This document shows positions 46,931 through 58,119 of a stretch of DNA of 64,000 nucleotides, one piece after another. Each line of letters starts with the position of its first letter. Position 1 is the first letter of the stretch. The notes beneath the pieces were generated by a model. That model was not told the DNA's origin, made no database searches, and worked only from the letters and a program-made list of their open reading frames with translations. The stretch spans positions 12,501 through 76,500 of the forward strand of contig JABMCL010003286.1 in assembly GCA_018857735.1 (NCBI GenBank). Direction: 5' to 3'. A program made the position numbers and the translations under genes. This stretch comes from Alviniconcha marisindica. Its lineage: Eukaryota; Mollusca; Gastropoda; Provannidae.

Positions 46931-47259
46931 CAGAGGCTGACAGAGACAGAGACAGAGACAGAGACAGAGACGACAGACAGACCGTAGACAGAGAGAGCGG
47001 TCAGTGCCGTGTGCGGGTGTGCGCCGTGCGTGCGTGCGTGGGTCAGTGTGTGCGTGCGTGCGTGTGTGTGTGTGCGTGTGTATGTGTCAGTGTATAAGAT
47101 GAAATGAGCGTATCCTTACGTCTTTTGTAAGCGCTCTGGGCTCTTACGAGGCCGTGGGACGCCCAAAAAATAATCCACTGATTAGTCATTACTGATATGA
47201 TTCATAAAATTTCTTGCTTTGCTAAAAGCATCCTGATCTTGATCTTGATATGGTACGTC
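46931..47259. repeat. ACAG and GTGC microsatellites with LINE scraps
   Basis: (GACAGA)n to 46995, GTGC/GTGT array to 47090, LINE-tail-like TAAGCGCTCTGGGCTC at 47127-47145, and on - another LINE tail at 47255-47205. A poly-G run lies left of this at 46587-46604. Confidence 0.6.
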
Positions 47260-47832
47260 GCCGGACCTAACGTTAGGTATAAATGCGACGGGAGGGGAGT
47301 GCGCTCGTGTGAATTATATGGTGCTTTGGGTGGCGATCCGTCGCCGTTTGAAGTCCCTCGATCAGTCCGGCTTAGAAAAGCCGCTGGTCGGCTACCGAGA
47401 AGAAGAAGAAAAGAGAGAGAATCTGTATACAGACTGTATACAGAAGCCAAAAGGCTTACATATCCTGGTCCCTACACACTACTTACTAGACCTGTCTACC
47501 ACGAACTTCACAACTCTGGCCGGTAACGCTTTTGAGCACATGCCACATGGGTAGACATTTGTAACTGTGATTTGAACGTGCACTTCCCGGGGGGAAAGGG
47601 GGGGGGGGGGGGGGGGGGGCTATGTCAAAAAAATTCAAACCGCACCGGGCCAAACCCATTTTTTGGGGAAATTTGTGTGTGATGTCGGTCATGTTTTGAT
47701 GAAAATGAATGTGTGAAGCCGTTTTTTTTTTCATGGTGGCCTTTTTAACTGTTTATCTGGCAGTTGACAGTTGAATCGGTGCTTCCACCAATGATCTAAA
47801 GGGGTGAAAGACATTTTTGATGTGCGTGCACG
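47260..47832 (+). promoter_or_regulatory. Probable MEK promoter and 5' UTR region
   Basis: GC-rich, CpG-containing block (47265-47420) followed by non-repetitive sequence leading to the MEK start codon, interrupted by a poly-G run at 47591-47620. No TATA box or defined start was identified, so the assignment rests on position. Confidence 0.35.
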
Positions 47833-47900
47833 ATGCCAGCCAAAAATAAGCTGAATCTGACCATCTCCGTCGCAGAACCGGGAGGCGACGGGAATACCGA
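47833..47900 (+). CDS. MAP2K1: MAP kinase kinase 1/2 (MEK), first coding exon
   Basis: ATGCCAGCCAAAAATAAG encodes MPAKNKLNLTISVAEPGGDG followed by NTE, with the last Glu codon completed in the next exon. The donor is GTGAGTTT. The residues are not strongly diagnostic alone, but length, position and exact phase agreement (two leftover bases, GA, joined to A at 54507) make it the fitting first exon. Vertebrate MEK1/2 also begin with a short, variable, Pro/Lys-rich segment before the EALQ/DLQ helix. Confidence 0.75.
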
Positions 47901-48113
47901 GTGAGTTTCATCGATGTCTCCAGCAGCAGGAATGCTTGGAATGACAGATTATTTCATTTTGCGCTTGTTTTCCATTATGTTTACTGGTCTTCAGTGCATT
48001 TGCATGCGTCGTTGTAGGAGACTGGAGGAGTGATTATCTGCAGCAGCGTTTTTGTTGATTGTAATGTAATTGTATAAATTGTAGTCTACATCCCAATTCC
48101 CATCAGTGATTTC

Positions 48114-48114
<1 letters not shown>

Positions 48115-48144
<30 letters not shown>

Positions 48145-48165
48145 GTATATATATATATATATAAT
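48115..48165. repeat. (CA)n and (TA)n microsatellite
   Basis: CA run followed by an interrupted TA run, next to the left end of an H-family element. Confidence 0.9.
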
Positions 48166-48167
48166 GA

Positions 48168-49770
48168 CTAAGTGTCAAAAGGTGTGCATGAAAAGAGGAC
48201 ATATTAGGTAAGAAGAAAAGTATGAAATAAAGTGAAAAGAAGTAGGTTTTTAGAATGTATACTAATGTCTAATAGTAATACTATATAGTATATTGGACAT
48301 TGGTAATCATCACTTCAAAGTGGAAGATAACGATTTTATTAGTTTTTGAGAAAATGAGCTTTGAAAGATCAGAAGTGTATTAACTATTATGTCAGATGTC
48401 AGGGGTTGCAACACAAAAGTGCTACTGTATTTCTGTTAAATTATTATTTTTATTCCCAACCACTTTAGACAGATTAAGAATGTTCTCACAATATTTTCAA
48501 ATAAATTTATTGCAGTTTGACTTCTTTACAAAAATATTGGTGTGTACAATATTGGTGTGTACTGTTTGTCGCAATACCTGACATCTGACATAAATTTTTT
48601 TTTTTACCTTCTTCTTCTTTCCTTGGATGCTCACAATCATGTTGATGATTATTCAGGCACTTTAGGTGATGTTTGCAAAGTCCACATTTCAACTCTGGTC
48701 ACAAGTCCTAAAAATTGAATTGTTGCACTGTCATTCTCTCTCTGTCTCTCTAAAAAAAAAAACTAAATAAAGAACTAGTTGACTGGTCAGTGGGAGGCAC
48801 GTGACACAAAAGCGTCAACAGTCGTTGCCTCTACTGCATCAGTGGAGAGTGAGTTCCAGTCCCTGATGGTGTGGGGTAAAAAGGAACCACCTCGGTACTG
48901 CATTCTGACGAATGCAGATCTTTCCGGTGAAAAGAAAAGCGCGGGCGGGGGGGGGGGGGGGGGGTGGCGGGACTAGTTTGGTCTTGATGATGGGGCACTG
49001 GACTAGTCGATTGCAGATCTTATACATCACCCCAGGCGTGAGGTCTTCCTGCGCTGTTCCAAAGACGGCCATCTGAGTGAGTCCAGCATGAGATTTACAG
49101 TAGAAGTGTTGTGGTATCGGTTCAGTACGAATCGGGCAGCTCGTCTCTGGATGGCCTCCAGCTTGTCAATGCTCTTCTGGGTGTATGGGTCCCATACTGA
49201 TGAGGTATATTCAAGTATGGGTCTCTGATGAAGCATATTCAAGTATGGGTCTGACAAAGGCCTTGTATGCTCTGTCCTTTATGGCACTGGAGCTAATCTT
49301 CAGATTGCACTGCAGAAAACCAAGCATCCTGTTAGCCTTGTTTGCCATATTGTTGATGTGGTTATCCCAGTCCATATCTTGCTGTATGGTGATGCCAAGG
49401 TACTTGGCACTGGAAACGGAGTCAAAGGTGTGGCCGTGCAACTCGTATGAGTAGTCGAGTGGACTCCTACTCCTGGTGATTGGCAGGGACACACATTTGG
49501 CAGGGTGGAATAATACCTTTTCTTTCTGACAACAAAAAAACACAGTTTCATCCATTCTGCCATTCAGACATTCTAGTGCAGGTAACAGACACAAAAGTAG
49601 TTTTGAGGATTTTGTTTCTTTTTTTGACATAGCCCCAAAACCCCCCACAAAAAGTGTCGAACATCAGCATTACAGCAAAGTTTACATGTCATAAATGTGA
49701 CTTGACACAATGACAATGCAATAATTATTGAAGATTCTACATTTCTCTTCAACTACAAATGTAAAAAATA
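48168..49770. mobile_element. H1: element of the shared-end family, with a LINE inside
   Basis: Left end ATGACTAAGTGTCAAAAGGT continues GTGCATGAAAAGAGGACAT. 48240-48600 and 49525-49770 match H2 (55345-55990) on either side of the LINE. A separate feature, not shared by outside sequence, is an inverted pair TGTCAGATGTCAGG / CCTGACATCTGACA 190 bases apart at 48389-48590. Confidence 0.75.
48790..49525 (-). mobile_element. Jockey/CR1-like LINE C-terminal half
   Basis: On - it reads VSLPITRSRSPLDYSYELHG, then SSAKYLGITIQQDMDWDNHI, ANRMLGFLQCNLK, VRPILEYASSVWDP and finally MQYRGGSFLPHTIRDWNSLS ... VDAFVSRASH and stop. Frames are broken by a 32-base duplication at 49203-49247 (ATATTCAAGTATGGGTCT twice) and by a run of about 20 G at 48943-48963 that would code for polyproline. 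Confidence 0.85.
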
Positions 49771-50229
49771 TTTAAACACGTGCTACTTTCAACTTATGGG
49801 GCTTTTAGTTTTACTGCAGAATCATAAAATATCAAACAGCTTGTGACAAAGTCATAAGACTTGACAGTACAACTTTAAACTTTCTTTTCAGCTATAAAAA
49901 TACACATAAGGTAGTAAAGTAGCATGTACTTAGATTCAGGGTCTTGCATTCAACTTCCTTTTTGATAGGCATTACATACAATTGGCTTGTAATTATAGCA
50001 TTGTAACCCTGTTGAGCACTTCCAACTGGCTATCTCATATTGCTTTGGGGAAAAAGGAGAATTAGTCAGTATGACAGGAGGGCACTGGGTATAAGAGGGA
50101 ATTAGAATGATGGGCTCTTGTGACACTGGGATAGTAACCTGGTATTCGCTTGGTGTTAGTGGCTATGGAGCCAAGGTGGTGGTGGAACTTATAAAAGTTC
50201 ACCAGTCTTGCTTTCCTGTGCCTGTGTTG

Positions 50230-51370
50230 GAGATATGGTCAGCCTAGCATTGTTAGCATGTTGTTGACACTGGATGTCCTGCAGCATCTTTGCCTTTTGC
50301 TGTACAGACTCTAGGCAGTTGATCAGCTTGATGTTGTTTGGGTCCCAGATAGAGCTTGCATATTCCAGGACTGGTGTGACAACTGCCTTGTACTTTTTGT
50401 ACTTTTTGTAGTTTTCCAGGCCCTCTTTTAGTTTTACTAAAGAGGAGCTGATCTTCAGGGTTCTTCCCAGAACCCAGGCTCCTGCTTGCCTTGTTGGTGA
50501 TGTTGATGTGTCTCCCAGGTGGTGTCTGAAGTCGGTGTAACACCCAAGTAGTGAGTACCATTGACTGACTTGTGCATCTGGCCATGCAGATTGTGGTAGT
50601 ATTTCCTCTTGCTTTTAGTTTTACTAGTTTTAGTGACACTTAGGACGTCACATATGTCCGGGTGAAAGCACATGTTCCTTCTCATTACCCATGCCTTCTC
50701 ATTACCCATACATAAATTGTTTAGATCATTTTGGAATATTGCTTGATCTTCAGCTGTAGAGATGGGGCGCTGACAGATGTCGTCATCTTCAAACAATCTC
50801 AGTCTGGAGGTAGGCTGTTGTGGCAGGTCACTGATGTATAGGACAAACAATTCTGGGCCAAGAACACTGCCATAAGGCACCTCTGAGTCCCATGAGACAA
50901 AGTTTGACTTGGTCCCATCAACCATGACAGCTTGTTGTTGATCCGTCAGGAAGCTCTTGATCCATGTGTTTGTTCTACTGGGACCCCATAATGGGACATC
51001 TTGTAAAGCGGCCTTTGGGAAAAGTCCAGCCCCAAGGTCTCCCAGTTTCCCTGCTTGGAAGTCATGCGTGAGTTCACTGTTTTTATGTTTAGGCCAAGGA
51101 GTTGGGTTTCACATGAGCAACCACATGTAAAGTCATTTGTTCAGGAGCTATATGATTTGTCTTCTGCATACTGCTGATGCTACGGTGACAATATGCAAGG
51201 ATCTTCCTAGTTGCAGATACACTTGTGAAGGGAAAATTGGTTGAACCTTTTTTGAATGGTAGAGTTCTTAAAGACAGGTGTGGTGATGTGGTTTTCCAAT
51301 CTTCAGGCACAGTGCTGATACTGAATGAGGAGCTGATGATCAAGGTCATAGCAGGGGCAATTTTGTCCTA
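50230..51370 (-). mobile_element. Degenerate LINE reverse-transcriptase fragment
   Basis: On -, 51340-51250 reads ISTVPEDWKTT, 50925-50770 reads VPYGSVLGPELFVLYISDLP and LRLFEDDDICQRP (a decayed YADD region), then HYLGVTPTSDTTWETH and a degraded end. It matches the order of motifs in Jockey/CR1-type RTs. Many frame shifts. Confidence 0.8.
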
Positions 51371-52507
51371 CTCCTTGTCATGTCAGCAACTATTACAGTA
51401 TTAGTCTGAAATAATAAGACAATTACAACCAACATGAGAAACATCATCAACAAAAAATCCTATCCTCAAACATAATTTATCCATAAAATACAATGAATAT
51501 TTCAATAAAATTAAAAATAGAAAACCTAAACTAAAACCAAACAAGCAAAATAAAAAGTCTAGGAGTACTTCCTAAACCATCAGTAACTGAATGACTCTTA
51601 GTAGCCTTACAAAAAGGTGTCAAATGTCATCAGCAACACATTTTGGGGTAACCCTGAGGTCTGACCGACTTAATCCTGGTAATTTTTTATTGATTTTTTT
51701 TTAAAGGTTATTGCTAGCCGTCCCCAATTTCACAAGTCAGTCTTGCCAAACAAAGCGCTATGCAGTGTTGGGATGGCAACTGCAACACAAATGTCTGCCT
51801 GTCACCGGACGCAGACGCCACATTGTATAGTCCCAAAAAACAGCAAAACCACCAGAAACTTTATTGCAATACTAGACAACATCAGCCACCGCAAATCTCA
51901 TTCGTAAAAATACACCGCCTACTCCTTAAATGAACACAAAGATCTCTAAAAACAAAACACTATTTCCAAAAAAACCAAAAAAATTTTAAAAGGTGGGGGA
52001 CGGCAGCCTCATGACAATAACTGCGACATACCTTTTGATGTTTGCAGCAGACAGTTCCTTCCATGCCATTCAAATCAAATGTGACTGGGGAGTGTCACGT
52101 GGTGCCTTCGTGTTTGTTGACAAGTGTAAACCTATAATGTTTTGTTTTTCGCTCACAGCTTGTTAGATGATCGGATGTCATGTATTGCGACAAAATCTGA
52201 GTAGCAGCAAATTTTGTTAATGCAACAAAAGTTGTTTGGTTAAATCTTTTCCAAGCTGCCGAGCGATTGACCACGAGTCTGACGTGCATATGACATCATT
52301 TCTGCTCATGTCAAGGGTCAGAGTTGTTTTCAGTCTGTTGTTGAAAGTTTGCATTTTGTATTGGACACAGATGACGTCCGATCAATAAAGTTTGATACGC
52401 TTTTTACAAAAGCATAATTTAGTGGAAGTCTTTCTGATGTGTGAATCTTGTAAAACGATCTTTTGCTGACATAATAGATGTGATAAATATCAGTTTTCCT
52501 TGTTTTC
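51371..52507. other. MEK intron 1 sequence, nothing recognised
   Basis: AT-rich. No gene, and no repeat matched elsewhere in the window. Confidence 0.5.
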
Positions 52508-54084
52508 TATATATGACTTAGTGCGAAAAGGTGTGCAAATGGGGGGTCCGATTTTTGACTGTCAATAAAATCTGTTTCAAACACTTTGTCTTGTTGTTGC
52601 TTTGTGTGTGATTCATAAATTGGTCAGTACACAGTGGAAACAATATGAGCTCTAAATTGGGGGAGTGGAGAATTAATTTTTTTTTAAAAGTGAAAAGGCC
52701 AGAAATTGACCCCTGAAAATGGACACGCTCATGGTGAGTGCTTTCGATGCTTTCATTCCGTACTGACAAAACAAAACATTTCCCAGTCACGATTTCACAG
52801 AGGAGAACCACTTTACACAGTGCATATAAAAACAAATTTTCACGTTTTTTGGCACCTTACTTTTTTGAACTTTGGAAAGGCAGCAGGTATGGGCACTAAA
52901 TTATGTCGAACGTTTTTTATTTCCAAGCTCGTGTTGTAATCGTAATGTTCAACACCTAACTTAAAGAATTTAACCTGTGTAAATTTGAATTGTCTACCAT
53001 ATTGATGATTTGTTTTAAGACGAAGTTTGTAAACAAAATGAACTGCATTAAGGCAAGCAAAAAAAGTAAAGAGTACGACAGAATATACTGTTTTAACCAA
53101 TTGCTGTCGCACATTAGATTTCAACAGCACCCCTTTTGTAAGAAACTGTGAAAACAAATTTCGAAAGCATCTGAACAACCTTAGATTGCCCGCAACAAAA
53201 ACTCACTCTGTATGCTAACATTCCGATACTTTAAAAAATTCGGGATATACCAATATAATATCATATAACCGGAAATTTGACTAAATTTCGATGAAGTTTA
53301 AATAAAGTTGACCCTTTCAGTCTTCAAAAATATTACCACACACCTTTCACAATCAGAACGTCTCTTCCATGCGGCCACTTGCGAAAAGCAAATGACCCAG
53401 ATGTGTAGCATGGCTAACTGGAAGTAGTGCAAAAGCGCGAAAACTTAACTTTTATCTTTTTGCTTGTTCAATCTAATACTTTGTTGAACGTTTTTTAATG
53501 CAACAATTTTATGATGAATGGCAAAATATATTTTTAAAACTACCCAGACATTTGGCAGTAAAATAAAACACTGGCACCTGATGCAGTGACGTACCACAGT
53601 GACTGGAGTAAAGTTTCGACGAAAGAGAAAGTCCGTTCTTCACTAGATTGTCTGTGGATGCTGGTCATGAAACATTTCAACACACATAACGTTCGACCGA
53701 GGAATATTTCAGAGCCTCTAACTCCAAAAACAAAACTTAGTGATAATCGATTTTATATGCACTGTGTAAAGCGATATCTCCTCTGTGCAAATCGGTGACT
53801 GAGGTAATGTTTTGATTCGTCATGTACTTGAATGAAAGCATCGAAAGCACTCACCGTGAGCGTGTCCGTTTTCAGGGGTCGAATTTTGTGGCGCTTTTCA
53901 CTTTCAAAAAATAATATTTCTCCAACTGCTCCAGATTTGGAGCTCATATTGTTTCCACTGTGATACTGACCAATTTTGAACGCACACACAAAACAACAAC
54001 AAGACAAAGTGTTTGAAACGAATTTTATTGACAGTCAAAAATCGGACCCCCCATTTGCGCACCTTTTGGCACTAAGTCATATAT
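52508..54084. mobile_element. G1: element with very long inverted ends (about 330 bp)
   Basis: Left 52508-52840 and right 53745-54084 are near reverse complements, beginning TATATGACTTAGTGCGAAAA. The middle carries a reading frame at about 53575-53798 on + (YHSDWSKVSTKEKVRSSLDC) that is conserved in G2 at 63135-63260. Confidence 0.85.
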
Positions 54085-54506
54085 CAATGTAGGCAGAATG
54101 GCAGACATTTGAAATGTGCTTGTTAAGAGATGGTATCCCAAACCATAAAACCAATGTTGTGAGCCCAGGTTGTGAAAGGAATGTTTGCGCAGACAACATG
54201 AAGAGTGTCGGTACTGCCACTGTCAGGAAAAAGTTGGGTTTAAAATATAAAAAATACTTTATGTTAATCGTTATATAAGGAGAGCCTGTGTCTTGTCATT
54301 CTGGTGTGATTCAGTTTCTGTTTGTTATGTGTCATCCAGATTTGAAGAACATTTATTTATGTATGATTACACAGGCTATAGACAGCTTCAGATCTTATTT
54401 TATGACAGCTGATCATTCCCGTGTTTTTGCCCTGTCATGATGGTCCTGGTTGACTGGCTGTAAGAAACCAGTTTACTTACTTACCTGTGTGTATTTGTGT
54501 GTGCAG

Positions 54507-54735
54507 ACGTCAGAATGGGGCGCAGGCAAGCCTTGAGGCATTGCAGCAGAAACTGAAAGAGCTTGACATTGATGACCAGCAGCGAGAGAGACTGGAGGAG
54601 TTCTTGTCGCAGAAGCAAAAAGTGGGAGAGTTATTAGAGGAGGACTTTGAAAAACTCGGTGAACTTGGTGCTGGCAATGGGGGTGTGGTCACCAAAGTGT
54701 TGCATAAACCGACAGAACTGATTATGGCAAGAAAG
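54507..54735 (+). CDS. MAP2K1: MAP kinase kinase 1/2 (MEK), second coding exon
   Basis: After TGTGTGCAG it encodes [20 protein letters not shown], then [39 protein letters not shown] and LIMARK before GTGAGAG. This is the N-terminal negative-regulatory helix of MEK1/2, the QKQKVGEL motif and the glycine-rich ATP loop (GAGNGG), ending at the ATP-binding Lys of MARK. MEK is the dual-specificity kinase that phosphorylates ERK in the Ras-Raf pathway. Whether it is the ortholog of MAP2K1 or MAP2K2 is not meaningful in an invertebrate with one ancestral gene. Confidence 0.96.
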
Positions 54736-55344
54736 GTGAGAGCATTATATTATAATTTCTAGAATTGAATGGTTTAAAAAAGAAAAGAAAAATGTAGTCT
54801 GCTTGATCTGGTCATTCAGTGTACTTGTTGTTATTAAAATTTTAACACTCGTAACCCTGTTTTTTGACCCATGGAACTTGAGAGCGTGCAGGTCACTTCA
54901 GAGTCCAAAGTAGATCTCTGCCTTCATACTAGCATTTTGCTGTAAACCTTTTGAGTACGCTACAAAATAATTGGCAGAATTTCTCCTGAATCAGGCTTTC
55001 TGTTCTTGTCATTTGCCAGTGAATTAATTGGCATCATGAGCATCTTAGTCTGTTGATCCCTGTGTGTTTACTTCATTAACAATCCAAGTATATATTGGAG
55101 TCACCATGTCCTTCTATCTGCCTGTCCGTGGGTCCAGCTTTGTTCAGAGGATACCCTCTGAACCGCCTTTGTTTTGTTTTGCCAAGCAAAAAACATTATG
55201 GGGCCTTTGTTCATTAACATGCGTCCATCAATTAGGCATTACATTGTTTACAGTGCAACCTCTCTCATTTGTATACCTAAAGGATATAGCAGCCACCTCT
55301 CTCTTGGTCTCATTCATATACCTAAAGCATAGTACACCGCCTCA

Positions 55345-56000
55345 TTCATATGACGAAGTGCCAAAATGTGTGCGTGAGAAGAGGACATGGTAGGTCAGAA
55401 AAAGGGTATTTAAAAAAGTATTAAAAAAAGAAAAATCTTTAGAATGTATGCTATATTGGTAATCATCACTTCAAAGTGCAACATAACAACTTTATTAGTT
55501 TTTTGAGAAAATGAGCTTTGAAAGATGAGAAGTGTATTGTGTCAGATGTCAGAGATTGTGACACAAAGGTGCTACTGTATGACTGTTCATTTTTATTTTT
55601 TTTCCAACTACTTCAGACAGATTAAGGATGTGCTCGCAAGTATTTTCAAATGAATTTATTGCAGTTTGACTTCTTACAAAAATATTGGCATGTGCTGTTT
55701 GTTGCAATACCTGACATCCAACATCATTAATTTTTCCTTCAGACAGCAAAATCCATAAAGCTTCATCCAGTCTGCCATTCAGACATTCTAGTGCAGGTGA
55801 CTGATACATTGGAAAGTCAGTTCTGAAGACTTTGTTCCTTTTCTTGACATTTAAGCAAAAGTTTCGCAAGAAATGTTAAACATTAGCATTACAGCAAAGT
55901 ATGACAATATCATAAATGTGTCAATCATAAATGTGACTTGACACCACAATAATTATTGAACATTCTACATTTCTCTTCAACTACAAATATAAAAACCTAC
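55345..56000. mobile_element. H2: shared-end family element, left part
   Basis: Left end ATGACGAAGTGCCAAAATGT continues GTGCGTGAGAAGAGGACATG. Collinear with H1 to about 55990. The right end was not located. Confidence 0.7.
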
Positions 56001-56099
56001 GTGCGATGGTCCATGTAGTTGTTCAACAGATTTGTGATGTCATGGCGGTGATGGCGAGTTGCTGCAGCTGTTTCAGAAACATTATTGAAGCAGTTCACT

Positions 56100-56390
56100 T
56101 CAAATGCAGGTATGCACGACCTTTTCTCTCAAAGGTTGCAAAGAGAGTCTGCAGGAGTACCACTCATCACCTTGAGGACCAAGAGCAGCACAAGCTTCTC
56201 TTATCAGTCGTTTGACAGCACTCTGTTTTTTGCCTGAGGTAGCAAACTTCGGGAACTTGTTTCGACCAGTGGGTACAGAATAATGTGCAATCAAAACACC
56301 ATCAACACAACTGGACAGGCCTAACAAAAAATGAGCATTGCAGTGAAGAAACTGAACATTGTCCTCACAGCCCACCATTTCTTTTCTCAA
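56100..56390 (-). pseudogene. Transposase-like fragment within H2
   Basis: Reads FLHCNAHFLLGLSSCVDGVL, then YSVPTGRNKFPKFATSGKKQ and AVKRLIREACAALGPQGDEW. The CNAHFLLGL and IREACAALGPxGDE phrases look like conserved catalytic-protein motifs rather than random sequence, and the setting inside a transposon suggests a transposase. I cannot name the superfamily. No complete gene is present. Confidence 0.45.
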
Positions 56391-56504
56391 ATTATTCAGT
56401 TTGGTGTTGAAACAGTTCGTCAGTTGTTAACTGCCACCCTGTCTGACAATGTGACATGGTTGCAGTCAGCTTTTCAAAGAGATTTGTTTAATAAACCATC
56501 GCCT

Positions 56505-56800
56505 ACATATCACAAGCTCTTCTTGAAAAAGTAGTACTTTGAATTTGATTTTGAACAGACACTAGTTCAAAATTCTAGAGGGAAAAATTTTCAGCAAAGA
56601 ATAAACATGCAGGAGAAATGTGATGGAAGTTTACAAGTACAAACGTCTGTTGTTCTATTGAGCTACCATTGAGTGTGTGATTAGACTCTTACACAACACA
56701 AGCTTTTCTTCAAATAGTACTTTGAATCTGATTTTGAACAGACCCTTGTCCAAAATTATAGAGGGAAAATTGTTTGGCAAAGAATAATTCCTTTAGGTTA
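56505..56800. repeat. Duplicated segment, spacing about 190 bp
   Basis: AAGCTCTTCTTGAAAAAGTA... and AAGCTTTTCTTCAAATAGTA..., each followed by TTTGATTTTGAACAGAC-like sequence. Confidence 0.75.
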
Positions 56801-56849
56801 ACTTAATCACTTAATGGATTGTAATGTTCTGGTGGCCTAGTAAAACATT

Positions 56850-57355
56850 TTAAAGGTGAGCACTGTGGCTTAATTGTGTGATTGGCAAAGATAACTTATG
56901 TAACACTAACAATGTGGTTGTCAAAGTGAACTTTGTATACAGAGGCTGTGAGTGAGTCAGTGACTGGCATTGACAAAGTGAACTTCGCGCAGTTTATTGT
57001 GTGATTGACAGACTAGTGAGCTTTGTGCAGTGTTAGTGTATGAAAGTGACATTTGTGTAACTTTAAGAGCATGAATGTGATTCACTTTGACAACATGAAG
57101 TTTGTGCAGCTAATTGTATGATGTATAAAAATTAAAAGTGAACTTTGTCCAGTTAATGCGAATGTCAGTTGATAGAGACTGCACTGACATTGTGACTGGT
57201 TGATTTGTGTAGTGAGTATTCTGACTGGCTGATGCTAGCGAAGTGAACTTTGTGCAGCTAATTGTGTGATTGACTGGTGAACATTGTGTAGTTAGTGATT
57301 TGACTTACAAAGAAGCATTGCATTTATGTGGTTGATAAAGTGATTGTTTGTGCAG
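56850..57355 (+). repeat. Degenerate repeat ending in the MEK exon-3 acceptor
   Basis: AAGTGAACTTTGTGCAGCTA and TTGTGTGATTGAC recur irregularly. Near-copies of TTTGTGCAG occur at 56984, 57022, 57101, 57144 and 57249, and the real acceptor at 57347-57355 is the same nonamer. Confidence 0.7.
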
Positions 57356-57502
57356 TTAATTCATCTGGAAATCAAGCCAGCAGTGAGGAATCAGATCATC
57401 AGGGAACTCAAAGTGTTGCATGAGTGTAACTCGCCAGACATCGTCGGTTACTATGGCGCATTTTACAGTGATGGTGAAATCAGCATATGTATGGAGTACA
57501 TG
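57356..57502 (+). CDS. MAP2K1: MAP kinase kinase 1/2 (MEK), third coding exon
   Basis: 147 bases in phase 0: [20 protein letters not shown], then [20 protein letters not shown] and EISICMEYM before GTATGT. It covers the alpha-C helix with its conserved Glu (RELKVL) and the start of the hinge. The next exon would begin with DGGSLD or similar. It was not found before the right edge, so the gene continues outside the window. Confidence 0.97.
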
Positions 57503-58119
57503 GTATGTTTTGTGAATGTGTTTGTCCACAGTATTGTGGGGGTGAAAGTTTTCAGATTTTACACCAAAAGCAGCATGCACACTAAAACTGAAGGATGCTT
57601 AATTCTCAGTTCTCTCAGATGTGGACATGGCATGGTCAAATTCATGATCAAAGCAAAGAAGAACTTTAAGAGTAAATGCTTTCTGACAGAACATGACAAA
57701 TCTCTAGTGCAGATCTTGCCTTGGTCAAAGCAGCCAGCAGACAGTAGAAACGCAACAAGAAAGATGAAGTAGCTTATCTGCATACATTATGTGGATCTGA
57801 TTTTCTTATCAAGATTGCAATGGCTGTTCTGTCATGTCCTGTTATAATGATTAATAAGCCAGACTGAAGCTGTTTTGTGTCGTGATCTTTTTTGCAACAA
57901 TTTGGTTTCAGATTGGTTTTCAAACGGTGTTAAAACTAATAACAGGGGTACAGCAATGAAACAGCTGCGGGACCTCCAGAGAAGAGGTGCAGTAACTGGG
58001 GGGACTATGCACCAGCACAAAGTTAAACTGTTCATTGGATTACCAGTGGACTGACAGTTAACTTGATTTTTATGGAATTTGATGTATCATTTTTGCTGTG
58101 CGTGGTATCCTATATATAT

